NCBI RefSeq assembly: GCF_024171955.1
Contig: NZ_JAMTCS010000009.1
Coordinates: 124,001 to 188,000 of the forward strand
Origin: Promicromonospora thailandica
GTDB lineage: Bacteria; Actinomycetota; Actinomycetes; Actinomycetales; Cellulomonadaceae
Direction: 5' to 3'
Length of the DNA stretch: 64,000 nt
Part shown: positions 42,297 through 50,744 of the stretch, piece by piece
Position numbering within the stretch: the stretch's first letter is position 1
Layout: each line of letters opens with the position of its first letter
The notes under the pieces: model-generated
Told to the model about the DNA's origin: nothing
Databases searched by the model: none
What the model saw: only the letters and a program-made list of their open reading frames with translations
Made by a program: the position numbers and the translations under genes

Positions 42297-43547
42297 TCAG
42301 TTCTCCTCGTCCGTGTGGCCGGAGTAGTCGGCGTGGTGCGGGTTCTCCCAGATGACGCTGCCGCCCTGGCCCAGGCCCACGCACATCGCGGTGAGCCCGT
42401 AGCGCACCTCGGGGTGCTGCTCGAACTGGCGCGCGAGCTGCGTCATGAGGCGCACGCCGGAGCTCGCGAGGGGGTGGCCCATGGCGATGGCGCCGCCGTA
42501 GGGGTTGACGCGCGGGTCGTCGTCGGCGATGCCGTAGTGGTCCAGGAAGGACAGCACCTGCACCGCGAAGGCCTCGTTCAGCTCGAACAGGCCGATGTCG
42601 TCGATGGTCAGGCCGGCCGCCTTGAGCGCCTTGTCCGTGGACGGCACCGGACCGTAGCCCATGATCTCCGGCGGCACGCCGGCGAAGCCGTAGGAGACCA
42701 GGCGCATCTTCGCGGGCAGGCCCAGCTCGGCTGCGGCGTCGCCCGAGGCGAGGATGGCGGCGGTGGCGCCGTCGGTCAGCGGGGACGACGTGGCCGGGGT
42801 GACGCGGCCGCCCGGGCGGAACGGCGTCTTGAGACCCTGGATGGACTCGAAGGAGGTCTCCGGGCGGGGCAGCTCGTCGGCCGTGGCCAGGCCCCAGCCG
42901 AGCTCCGCCGAGCGGACGGCGACCGGCACCAGGTCGGGTTCGATGTCGCCGTTGGCCAGCGCCTTGGCGTACTTGGCCTGCGACTCGACGGCGAACCGGT
43001 CGGCGCGCTCCTTGGTGAGCTGCGGGAACTTGTCGTGCAGGTTCTCCGCGGTGACGCCCATGTTGAGGGCCTGGGGGTCCACGAGCTTCTCGGCCACGAA
43101 CCGGGGGTTGACGTCGGCGTCGAACCCCATCGGGTGGCGGCCCATGTGCTCCACGCCGCCCGCGATCACGACGTCGGCGGCGCCCATGGCGATGCCCGCG
43201 GCGGTGGTGGTGGCGGCCGTCATGGCGCCGGCGCACATGCGGTCGATGGCGTAGCCCGGCACGGACTGGGGGAGGCCGGCGAGCATGCCCACGGTGCGCC
43301 CGAGGGTGAGCCCCTGGTCGCCCTGCTGCGTGGTGGCGGCGATCGCCACCTCGTCGATGCGCTCCGGCGGGAGCTCGGGGTGCCGCCGCAGCAGCTCGCG
43401 CACCACCTTGACGATCAGGTCGTCGGCACGCGTCTGTGCGTACAGGCCGTCAGGCTTGGCCTTGCCGAACGGGGTGCGGGCGCCGTCGACGAAGACGACG
43501 TCGCGTACCGCACGACGGGCACGCGGTGTTTCCGGGGCTGCGGTCAT
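42297..43547 (-). CDS. fadA: Acetyl-CoA acyltransferase (3-ketoacyl-CoA thiolase)
   Basis: This is a 416-residue thiolase that cleaves 3-ketoacyl-CoA in beta-oxidation. The nucleophile is in IDRMCAGAMTAA; the second motif is NEAFAVQVLS, and GGAIAMGHPLASSG and CVGLGQGGS complete the active site. ATG 43547 is chosen because AGGAG lies upstream; a TTG three codons earlier is possible. It precedes fadB. The upstream 200 bp hold two palindromes and a TTTACC/TGTATC promoter-like pair. Confidence 0.95.
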   Translation of the reverse strand: MTAAPETPRARRAVRDVVFVDGARTPFGKAKPDGLYAQTRADDLIVKVVRELLRRHPELPPERIDEVAIAATTQQGDQGLTLGRTVGMLAGLPQSVPGYAIDRMCAGAMTAATTTAAGIAMGAADVVIAGGVEHMGRHPMGFDADVNPRFVAEKLVDPQALNMGVTAENLHDKFPQLTKERADRFAVESQAKYAKALANGDIEPDLVPVAVRSAELGWGLATADELPRPETSFESIQGLKTPFRPGGRVTPATSSPLTDGATAAILASGDAAAELGLPAKMRLVSYGFAGVPPEIMGYGPVPSTDKALKAAGLTIDDIGLFELNEAFAVQVLSFLDHYGIADDDPRVNPYGGAIAMGHPLASSGVRLMTQLARQFEQHPEVRYGLTAMCVGLGQGGSVIWENPHHADYSGHTDEEN

Positions 43548-43586
43548 CAGCTCCAACTCCTGGTTCGGGGACGGCGACGTCCGATG

Positions 43587-43631
43587 AGCGACGTCGCTGG
43601 TTCGAGATACACGCTACCGCGAGTATCGGTA
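43587..43631. promoter_or_regulatory. Promoter-proximal palindromes upstream of fadA-fadB
   Basis: Two inverted repeats lie 40-85 bp upstream of fadA: AGCGACGTCGCT (43587-43598, perfect) and TACCG-7 bp-CGGTA (43615-43631). On the minus strand the second overlaps a possible -35 TTTACC with a -10 TGTATC downstream. This placement suits a fatty-acid-responsive TetR or GntR repressor; no such gene is in the window. Confidence 0.5.
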
Positions 43632-43738
43632 AAAAGCACGCACGATCTGAGACCCAGTTCGGGGGCGTCTGAAACGGAGTCTCCGGGGGTGGGTGCCCGT
43701 CGATCCGCGAGCTCGGTCACGTGCAGTCGCGCGCCGAC

Positions 43739-43804
43739 GACTTCGGTCGCTTGCCTCGAGATCGGTCGATTGAACGACCGATCTCGAGGCAAGCGACCGA
43801 AGTC
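43739..43804. repeat. 30-bp perfect hairpin
   Basis: Arms 43739-43768 and 43775-43804 are exactly complementary around a 6-nt loop, ATTGAA. The right arm contains GACCGAAGTC, which then recurs as the core of the tandem repeats that follow. The hairpin lies 3' of the femX-like gene and upstream of fadA. Confidence 0.9.
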
Positions 43805-44040
43805 AGCGTGAGGGGTGACCCATGTGACCGAAGTCAGCGTGAGGAAGGGACCCACATGACCGAAGTCAGCGCGAGGGAGGTACCCATGTGACCGAAGTCA
43901 GCGTGAGGAAGGGACCCACATGACCGATGTCAGCGCGAGGGAGGTACCCAAGCGACCGATGTCAGCGCGAGGGGCACCCACATGACCCAAGTCAGCGCGA
44001 GGCGGGACGCAAGCGACCGGAGTCAGCGCGGTGCCCCGCC
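43791..44040. repeat. Eight tandem repeats with a 32-bp period
   Basis: The core GTCAGCG starts at 43802, 43833, 43865, 43897, 43929, 43961, 43991 and 44022, giving periods of 30-32 bp. The fuller unit is TGACCGAAGTCAGCGYGAGG followed by a variable GGGACCCA-like part. Neighbouring units alternate between two versions (GTGACC...AAGGGACC and ATGACC...GAGGTACC), suggesting a 64-bp higher-order duplication. The array ends 6 bp before the stop of the FemABX-type gene on the minus strand. Confidence 0.9.
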
Positions 44041-44046
44041 CAGGGG

Positions 44047-45099
44047 TCAGCCGCGGCGGAGCTTGCGGACCACCTTCTTGGCGGTCGGCAGCGCCGTGTT
44101 CCAGGTGTTGTACCAGCGGGAGAAGGCGACGTCGATGGAGCCCGCCAGCTCGTCGGTGTGCTTGGCGAAGCTCTTCTTGAAGTCGCTGATGCCGTCGTTG
44201 AGCAGGCCGTTCATGTCGTACCGCACCAGGCCCTGCTCCTGGGCGATCTCGATGGTGCGCCAGTACGTGGGCGCCGTGGCCGTCGCCTTGCGGCCGGCGT
44301 CGTTGCCGCCGCCGTACAGCAGGAACGAGGTGCTGGCCGAGTTGACGCACCAGGCGAACGTCGCGGGCGCGTCGTCGATGTACGTGGCCACCAGCACCGA
44401 ACGCTCGCCGAGCTCGCGGTGGATGTCGAGGTAGTACTTGTCGTGGTGGATCGCGAACCCGGCGCGCTCGGCGGTCTCCTTGTAGACGTCGAGCACGCGC
44501 AGCACCTCGGACTCCTCGGTCACCCGGCGGATGTCCATCCCCGACCGGGTGCCCTTGCGGATCTCGTAGCGCGTGGACTTGCGCATGTCGGCGAGCAGCT
44601 CGTCCTTCGACCGCGTGAGGTCGAGGATCAGGGTGCTCGGGATCATGATGTGGTTCGGCGCCACCCGCTGCCCGGCCAGGTCGAGCTGCGTCCCGGCGGG
44701 CCAGTCGGGCTCGAGCGTGATGCCGACGCCGCCCACGTTCTCGCGCGCCCACTGCACCACGGTGTTGGTCACGGCGTTGCGCGTCGCGGTGTCGCCCACG
44801 CCGAACACGGCCTGCGCCGTCTCGCCGTCGTGGTGCGCCACCACGGGGCCGCGCGGCACGTAGGACAGTGCGCGGAACTGCGCGGGCAGGGGCCGCACGA
44901 GGAGCTGTGCCAGGCCCACCGTCGTGCCGTCCTCGGTCACGCGCAGGCGGTGCGCGCGCCAGCTGCCGGCCGCCTTGACCTCACCCCACCCCCAGAGCTG
45001 GAGCGGGTGCCCGCCCAGGGCGAGGACCTCGCGGTCCCAGGTCGAGGGTTCGGTGACGACGTCGACGGCGAGCGTGATGGGCTCCGACAGGGCTGGCAT
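44047..45099 (-). CDS. FemABX-family aminoacyltransferase (peptidoglycan bridge formation)
   Basis: This is a 350-residue protein of the Fem family, which transfers amino acids from aminoacyl-tRNA to the side chain of the stem-peptide diamino acid. The GNAT-like twin fold shows LQLWGWGEVKAAGSWRAHRL at the start and TRYEIRKGTRSGM mid-protein. The end carries RYDMNGLLNDGISDFKKSF, matching the conserved YDxxG...G...FK region. The amino acid added cannot be read from sequence. A peptide-ligase-like ATP-grasp gene lies 3.6 kb away. Confidence 0.9.
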   Translation of the reverse strand: MPALSEPITLAVDVVTEPSTWDREVLALGGHPLQLWGWGEVKAAGSWRAHRLRVTEDGTTVGLAQLLVRPLPAQFRALSYVPRGPVVAHHDGETAQAVFGVGDTATRNAVTNTVVQWARENVGGVGITLEPDWPAGTQLDLAGQRVAPNHIMIPSTLILDLTRSKDELLADMRKSTRYEIRKGTRSGMDIRRVTEESEVLRVLDVYKETAERAGFAIHHDKYYLDIHRELGERSVLVATYIDDAPATFAWCVNSASTSFLLYGGGNDAGRKATATAPTYWRTIEIAQEQGLVRYDMNGLLNDGISDFKKSFAKHTDELAGSIDVAFSRWYNTWNTALPTAKKVVRKLRRG

Positions 45100-45132
45100 G
45101 GGGACGACTCTACTGGGGTGCGGGGTGCGCTT

Positions 45133-46446
45133 TCACACCGGGTCGGCAGGTGAGTCAGCGGGGGACTCACCAGGTAACTCAGCAGGCCGCGCGGTCGCCG
45201 CGTCGGCGAACGCCCGCTCCAGGCCCTCCGCCACGAGCCCGATCTGCCACTCGCGCGCGCCGCGGCCGCGCAGGAACTCGGCGATGCCCGCGGCGTCGGC
45301 CGTCGCGGGCGGCGTCCAGCACAGGCGACGCAGGGCGTCGGGCTGCAGCAGGTTCTCCACGGGCACGCTGAGCTCGTCCGACAGCCGCGTCACGAGCTCG
45401 CGCGCGAACGCGAGGCGCCGGGCGGCCACCGGGTCGCGGTCGCCCCAGGTCCGCGGCGGCGGCGGTCCGTCGGAGCGGGGCCCGCGCACGGTCGGCAGCT
45501 CCGAGTCGGGCAGGGCGCGCGCCTCGTCGATGGCCCGTTGCCAGTAGGCGGCCCGGCGCTTGGTGCCCTTGCCGCCGAACTCCTGCAGCGTCACGAGCTG
45601 GCCCGCGGTGCGCGGCATCGCCTTGGCCGCCGCGACGATGGCGCGGTCGGGCAGCACGCGGCCCGGCGACACGTCGCGCGCCCGGGCGCTCGCGTCGCGC
45701 GCGAGCCACAGGGAGCGGACGGCGGCCACCTGGCGCGGGTTGCGCAGCACGTGCATGCCGGACGTGCGGCGCCACGGGTCCACGCGCGGCGCGGGCGGGG
45801 GAGCGGTGCGCACGGCCTCGAACTCCTGCTCGGCCCACTCCCACTTGCCCGCGGCCACGAGCCGCTCGGCGAGCCGGTCGCGCAGCTCCACCAGCACCTC
45901 GACGTCGAGCGCGGCGTACCGCAGCCAGTCCTCGGGCAGCGGGCGGGTGGACCAGTCGACCGCGGAGTGCTCCTTGGCCAGCCCCAGGCCCAGCACCTCC
46001 GCGACGACGGCCGCGAGGCCCACGCGCTCCATACCAAGCAGTCGCGCGGCGAGCTCGGTGTCGAAGATCCGCGCGGGGCGCAGACCGTGCGCGGCGAACC
46101 CGGGCAGGTCCTGGGAGGCGGCGTGCAGCACGAACTCGGCGTCGCCGACCGCCTCGCCCAGCGGGGAGAGGTCCGGCACACCGACGGGGTCGATCAGCGC
46201 GGTGCCCGCACCCTCGCGGCGCAGCTGGACCAGGTAGGTCGCCTGCCCGTACCGGTACCCGGACGCGCGCTCGGCGTCGCCCGCGACGGGTCCGGACCCG
46301 TCGGCGAACGCCTCGACGACGCGCGCGAACGCACCCGGTGTCGCCACGACGTCGGGCAGCCCGTCGGCGGGCTCGGTCAGCGGCGTGACGGGTGGTGGCA
46401 CGGGCGTCGATGTCTCCGCGGGGACTCCTCGCTCCGTGGTGGTCAT
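45133..46446 (-). CDS. rnd: Ribonuclease D (DEDD 3'-5' exonuclease with HRDC domain)
   Basis: This is a 437-residue exonuclease for 3' maturation of tRNA and other RNAs. The N-terminal DEDD fold shows AGDAERASGYRYGQ (motif I), IFDTELAARLLG (motif II) and YAALDVEVLVEL (motif III). A HRDC domain follows at about 230-300. The ATG overlaps the stop of the DUF3000 gene (ATGA), an arrangement conserved in many actinobacteria. Confidence 0.92.
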   Translation of the reverse strand: MTTTERGVPAETSTPVPPPVTPLTEPADGLPDVVATPGAFARVVEAFADGSGPVAGDAERASGYRYGQATYLVQLRREGAGTALIDPVGVPDLSPLGEAVGDAEFVLHAASQDLPGFAAHGLRPARIFDTELAARLLGMERVGLAAVVAEVLGLGLAKEHSAVDWSTRPLPEDWLRYAALDVEVLVELRDRLAERLVAAGKWEWAEQEFEAVRTAPPPAPRVDPWRRTSGMHVLRNPRQVAAVRSLWLARDASARARDVSPGRVLPDRAIVAAAKAMPRTAGQLVTLQEFGGKGTKRRAAYWQRAIDEARALPDSELPTVRGPRSDGPPPPRTWGDRDPVAARRLAFARELVTRLSDELSVPVENLLQPDALRRLCWTPPATADAAGIAEFLRGRGAREWQIGLVAEGLERAFADAATARPAELPGESPADSPADPV

Positions 46447-47111
46447 GGGCCTACCGTATGGCGTTGCCTCGAACGGTCGGAAAAACGCCTGGTGAGAGCC
46501 GCGACGCCGTCGGGCAGCGGGGGCACGCCCGCCGCCATGGCGAGCAGGGCGGCCCACGCGCGCAGGTGGGTGCCGAGGTGGGTGTCCAGCGGTGTCCACG
46601 ACGCGCGGATCTCGAGGTCGACGGCGTCCGGGGCGCCGTCGAGCGCGCCGTAGCTCTGCGAGAGCACCCGGGTCACGGTGCCGCCCTCGGCGACGGTGCC
46701 CGCGCCGGGCTCGAGGCCCACGGACTGGAGGCACTCGCCCACCCAGGACCAGGCGACGTCGGCGAGCATCGGGTCGGCCGCCATCTCCGGCTCGAGCGTC
46801 GCGCGCACGAGGGTCACCACGCGGAACGTGCCGTGCCAGGCCTCCTGGCCGGCCGGGTCGTGCAGCACGACGAACCGTCCGGTGGCCAGCGGCTCCTCGG
46901 CGTGGTCGTGGTCCTCGGGGCCCGCGGGCCCCGCCGACGGACCGGACGCCCCCGGGAGCACGTCGCCCGCCAGGGCCGCGCTGAACGGCGCCACCCGGCG
47001 CGGCGCGGGGATCTCCGTCAGGCGCACCTCGGCGCGCAGGGCCTGGTGCCGCAGGTCGGCGAGAGCCGCTGCGAAGTCGACGGGGACGCCGGTGGGCGGG
47101 CCGCTGGTCAC
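46443..47111 (-). CDS. DUF3000 domain protein
   Basis: This is a 222-residue actinobacterial protein of unknown function, normally found directly upstream of RNase D as here. It includes FAAALADLRHQALRAEVRLTEIPAPRR, the family N-terminus, and ends with a basic tail. GTG 47111 is chosen; the frame is open ten codons further. Coupling to RNase D suggests a link to RNA processing, which is inference. Confidence 0.87.
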   Translation of the reverse strand: MTSGPPTGVPVDFAAALADLRHQALRAEVRLTEIPAPRRVAPFSAALAGDVLPGASGPSAGPAGPEDHDHAEEPLATGRFVVLHDPAGQEAWHGTFRVVTLVRATLEPEMAADPMLADVAWSWVGECLQSVGLEPGAGTVAEGGTVTRVLSQSYGALDGAPDAVDLEIRASWTPLDTHLGTHLRAWAALLAMAAGVPPLPDGVAALTRRFSDRSRQRHTVGP

Positions 47112-47275
47112 CCTGCCACCGTACGTCCGCCCGGCGGTCACCCGGCGGAGGCGCGCGGCCGTCGCCGGATCGTGACCTGCGTCGCCGCCGCTTCGCGGGC
47201 CCGACTAGGCTGGACGAGGGTCACGGCGCGCCGTGCGTGGGCCGGCCCGGTTCCCACTGCAGAAGGAGCAAGAAC

Positions 47276-48712
47276 GTGTCAGGCACAGCACAGATCGGCG
47301 TCACCGGGCTGGCGGTGATGGGTCGCAACCTCGCGCGGAACTTCGCACGTCACGGGTACACCGTGGCCGTCCACAACCGCTCGTACGCCCGCACGCAGTC
47401 CCTCGTCGAGGAGCACGGCGACGAGGGCACCTTCGTGCCCAGCGAGTCGATGGCGGACTTCGTCGCCTCGCTCGAGCGGCCGCGCAAGGTCGTCATCATG
47501 GTCAAGGCCGGCGGTCCCACCGACGCCGTCATCGACGAGCTGGTGCCCCTGCTGGAGGAGGGCGACATCGTCGTCGACGCCGGCAACGCGCACTTCCCGG
47601 ACACCATCCGGCGCGAGGCGGCGCTCAAGGAGCACGGCCTGCACTTCGTGGGCACCGGTGTGTCCGGCGGCGAGGAGGGCGCGCTCAACGGCCCGTCCAT
47701 CATGCCGGGCGGCACGCGCGAGGCGTACGAGTCCCTGGGCCCGATCCTGGAGGACATCTCCGCGAAGGTGGACGGCGTGCCGTGCGCCACCTACGTGGGC
47801 TCCGACGGTGCCGGGCACTTCGTGAAGATGGTGCACAACGGCATCGAGTACGCGGACATGCAGCTCATCGCCGAGGCGTACGACCTGCTGCGCCAGGGCC
47901 TGGGGGCCTCGGCGGCGGAGATCGGCGAGATCTTCGCGCAGTGGAACACGGGCGACCTGGAGTCGTTCCTCATCGAGATCACGGCCGACGTGCTCAAGCA
48001 CACCGACGCCGACACCGGCAAGGCCTTCGTCGACATCATCCTCGACCAGGCCGAGCAGAAGGGCACCGGCCGCTGGACCGTGCAGAACGGCCTGGACCTC
48101 GGCGTGCCGATCACGGGCATCGCGGAGGCGACGTTCGCCCGTGCGCTGTCCGGCTCGGTGCCGCAGCGCGAGGCCGCGCGCGCAGTCCTGCCGGCCCACG
48201 CCGCGCAGTGGGAGGTCAAGGACCGGGACGCCTTCATCGAGGACGTCCGCCAGGCCCTGTACGCCTCCAAGGTGGTCGCCTACTCGCAGGGCTTCGACCA
48301 GATCGCCGCGGCCGCCACGGAGTACGGCTGGGACATCGACCGGGGCGCGATGGCCCGGATCTGGCGCGGTGGCTGCATCATCCGCGCCCGCTTCCTGAAC
48401 CGCATCACCGAGGCGTACGAGCGTGCCGCGGACCTGCCGCTGCTGCTCGCCGACGAGTACTTCACCGACGCCGTCGCGAGCGGTCTGCCCGCGTGGCGCC
48501 GCGTCGTGGCCGGGGCGGCCCAGAACGGCGTGCCCACGCCCGCGTTCTCGTCCTCGCTCGCGTACTACGACGGCGTCCGCGCCGAGCGGCTGCCCGCCGC
48601 CCTGGTGCAGGCACAGCGCGACTTCTTCGGCGCGCACACCTACAAGCGAGTCGACCGCGAGGGCACGTTCCACACCGAATGGTCCGGCGACCGCACGGAG
48701 GCCGAGGCGTGA
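47276..48712 (+). CDS. gndA: 6-phosphogluconate dehydrogenase, decarboxylating (NADP-dependent)
   Basis: This is a 478-residue enzyme of the oxidative pentose phosphate pathway that makes ribulose 5-phosphate, CO2 and NADPH. The Rossmann motif is GVTGLAVMGRNLARNFARHG, and the family signature GVSGGEEGALNGPSIMPGG with the catalytic-Lys region GHFVKMVHNGIEY is present. The start is GTG with AGAAGGAG just before it. The following ATP-grasp gene overlaps the stop by 4 bp (GTGA). Confidence 0.97.
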   Translation: MSGTAQIGVTGLAVMGRNLARNFARHGYTVAVHNRSYARTQSLVEEHGDEGTFVPSESMADFVASLERPRKVVIMVKAGGPTDAVIDELVPLLEEGDIVVDAGNAHFPDTIRREAALKEHGLHFVGTGVSGGEEGALNGPSIMPGGTREAYESLGPILEDISAKVDGVPCATYVGSDGAGHFVKMVHNGIEYADMQLIAEAYDLLRQGLGASAAEIGEIFAQWNTGDLESFLIEITADVLKHTDADTGKAFVDIILDQAEQKGTGRWTVQNGLDLGVPITGIAEATFARALSGSVPQREAARAVLPAHAAQWEVKDRDAFIEDVRQALYASKVVAYSQGFDQIAAAATEYGWDIDRGAMARIWRGGCIIRARFLNRITEAYERAADLPLLLADEYFTDAVASGLPAWRRVVAGAAQNGVPTPAFSSSLAYYDGVRAERLPAALVQAQRDFFGAHTYKRVDREGTFHTEWSGDRTEAEA

Positions 48713-50010
48713 GCGGTATCCCCGCGGAGCAGGTGCCGGGTCAGGGCGCGGCGCAGTCCGTCCCGGAGATGCTGGTGGTGGGCGTCGGCGGCGACGTCGG
48801 CATGTACGCCCTGGTGCGCGCGTTCCACGAGCAGTACCGCACGCCTGCGGTGGTGCTGTCCAAGGTGGCCACCCGCGCGATGCAGGACTCGGCGATCGCC
48901 GAGAACGTGGTCGTGCCGAACCTGGACGAGGTGGACGTGCTCCTCTCGACCCTGGAGGGCCTCGCCCAGCAGCACCGCGACAAGGTGCTGGTGCTGCTGA
49001 CGAACGCCGACTGGCACGTGCGCACCGTGATCCTGAACCGGGAGCGGCTGGAGGCGGCGGGCTACGTGCTGCCGTACCCGTCGCTCCCGGTGCTGGAGCA
49101 GGTGAGCAGCAAGGAGGGCTTCGCCGAGGTGTGCGACCGGCTCGGCATCCCGACGCCGCGCACGGTCGCCGTCGACGTCGCCAAGCTGGTGGCGGACGGC
49201 GGCCGCGCCGCGGTCCCGGGCCTGGAGGTCGACCTCCAGTTCCCGGTGGTCGGCAAGCCGTCCAACAGCGCCGAGTGGTACTACGTGGACTTCCCCGGCA
49301 AGGCGAAGATCCACCACATCGACTCGCGCGCCGAGCTCGACGAGCTGCTGGGCCACCTCGCGGACGCGAACTTCCCGGGCACCTTCCTGGTGCAGGAGTT
49401 CATCCCGGGCGACGAGACGCAGATGCGGTCCCTGACCGCGTACCGCGACACGTCGGGCGCGGTGACGCTGCTGGCCACGGGCCGGGTGCTCCTGGAGGAG
49501 CACACGCCGGGCACGCTCGGCATCCCGGCGGCGATCCTGGTGGAGCCGTACGACGACGCCATGGACGCCGCGACCCGGTTCCTCGACGAGACCGGGTACG
49601 TGGGCTTCGCGAACTTCGACTACAAGCTGGACCCGCGCACGGGCCGGCACGTGTACTTCGAGGTGAACCCGCGCATCGGCCGCAACAACTACTACGTGAC
49701 GGCGGGCGGGGCCAACGTGGCCCGTGTGCTCGTGGAGGACTGGGTGCTGCGGCGCCCGATCCGCCCGGTGCACGCCGTGCGCGAGGTGCTGTACACGGTG
49801 GTGCCGTTCGGCCTGCTGGCGAAGTACGTGCTGGACCCGGAGCTCAAGACCCGGATCAAGGCGCTCAAGGCGAGCGGCGACGTGGTCAACCCCCTCAAGT
49901 ACGACGGCGACTCGGGCCTCAAGCGCCGGCTCATCGTCGAGGGCATCACGCAGAACTACCGCCGCAAGTACGCGCAGTACTACCCGGAGCCGACGTCGAC
50001 GGGCTACTGA
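48709..50010 (+). CDS. ATP-grasp carboxylate-amine ligase
   Basis: This is a 433-residue ATP-grasp protein. The N-terminal pre-ATP-grasp part is MLVVGVGGDVGMYALVRAF; the ATP-grasp core contains QFPVVGKPSNSAEWYYVDF, LVQEFIPGDETQMRSLTAY and the metal/ATP motif VYFEVNPRIGRNNYY. The family joins an amino acid or peptide to a carboxylate, and relatives include D-aspartate ligases of peptidoglycan cross-bridges. It is coupled to gnd, with a hairpin right after the stop. The substrate is inferred only. Confidence 0.88.
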   Translation: MSGIPAEQVPGQGAAQSVPEMLVVGVGGDVGMYALVRAFHEQYRTPAVVLSKVATRAMQDSAIAENVVVPNLDEVDVLLSTLEGLAQQHRDKVLVLLTNADWHVRTVILNRERLEAAGYVLPYPSLPVLEQVSSKEGFAEVCDRLGIPTPRTVAVDVAKLVADGGRAAVPGLEVDLQFPVVGKPSNSAEWYYVDFPGKAKIHHIDSRAELDELLGHLADANFPGTFLVQEFIPGDETQMRSLTAYRDTSGAVTLLATGRVLLEEHTPGTLGIPAAILVEPYDDAMDAATRFLDETGYVGFANFDYKLDPRTGRHVYFEVNPRIGRNNYYVTAGGANVARVLVEDWVLRRPIRPVHAVREVLYTVVPFGLLAKYVLDPELKTRIKALKASGDVVNPLKYDGDSGLKRRLIVEGITQNYRRKYAQYYPEPTSTGY

Positions 50011-50032
50011 CCCGCCCCGTCCCGCACGTGTC

Positions 50033-50066
50033 AGACGCTCAGGTCGCCCCCGCGGCCTGAGCGTCT
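50033..50066. terminator. Hairpin terminator after the gnd/ATP-grasp operon
   Basis: AGACGCTCAGG (50033-50043) and CCTGAGCGTCT (50056-50066) pair perfectly 22 bp after the stop codon, and partly complementary CGTG and CACG flank the stem. There is no T-run. The 190 bp from here to the DUF805 gene contain its promoter region and short inverted repeats (TGCGC-GCCGTG-GCGCA and CCGGA-GATT-TCCGG), nothing else. Confidence 0.75.
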
Positions 50067-50203
50067 GCCACGTTGCGGGTGGTTTTCTCACCCATGGGGA
50101 GTTCTGCCCTCTTTTGCACTTGTGCGCGCCGTGGCGCATCGGGACACTATGTGCGCACTTACCGGAGATTTCCGGCACAAAACGTGAGAGAGGCAATTCC
50201 CTG

Positions 50204-50665
50204 ATGTCGTTCATCGAGTCCATCCGGACCGTGCTGGCGAAGTACGCGGTCTTCAGCGGCCGCGCCCGGCGTTCCGAGTTCTGGTGGTACTACCTCGCCC
50301 TGGCCATCGTCGAGGGCGTGCTCTACTTCGCGCTCGTCGTCCCGGGCCTGACCGCGTACACGACGGCCACGATGGAGTACGCCATGGCCGGTGACCCGAG
50401 CGCCGCCGTGCCCGCCATGCCCGGCTCGCTGGCGGTCGGCTACCTCGTCGTCTCGCTGGTCGCGCTCGCGCTCCTGCTGCCGACGCTGGCCGTGATCGTC
50501 CGCCGCCTGCACGACACCGGCAAGCCCGGTGCCCTGGCGTTCCTGCTCCTGATCCCGGTCGTCAACTTCATCCTGATCATCGTCTGGGGCGCCACGGCCG
50601 GCACCCCGGGCCCGAACCAGTACGGTCCGGACCCCAAGGCCGCCGACCAGCCCGTCGCGGCCTGA
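50204..50665 (+). CDS. DUF805 membrane protein
   Basis: This is a 153-residue protein with the DUF805 plan: a start of SIRTVLAKYAVFSGRARRSEFWW, three or four membrane segments, and a C-terminal VRRLHDTGKPG motif before the last helix. The family is widespread and its role unknown. The ATG is preceded by GAGAGAGG at somewhat long spacing, and the upstream stretch is the least GC-rich nearby. Confidence 0.85.
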   Translation: MSFIESIRTVLAKYAVFSGRARRSEFWWYYLALAIVEGVLYFALVVPGLTAYTTATMEYAMAGDPSAAVPAMPGSLAVGYLVVSLVALALLLPTLAVIVRRLHDTGKPGALAFLLLIPVVNFILIIVWGATAGTPGPNQYGPDPKAADQPVAA

Positions 50666-50744
50666 GACGCGGACTGAGACGCGGACTGAGACCAGGCACC
50701 GGGTCACGGCGCAGGACGCCGTGGCCTGACCTAGGGTGAACCGC

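Noticed and set aside
36802-43236. Very long antisense frame of over 2000 codons
   Set aside because: It crosses at least five well-supported genes and reads as low-complexity Arg/Gly/Ala/Pro sequence typical of high-GC shadow frames.
43548-43738. tRNA or small RNA gene upstream of fadA
   Set aside because: A GTTCG-like box is present, but no cloverleaf with acceptor and anticodon stems could be drawn.
43791-44040. CRISPR array
   Set aside because: Period is about 32 bp but the whole unit is repeated, so there are no unique spacers, and no cas genes are nearby.
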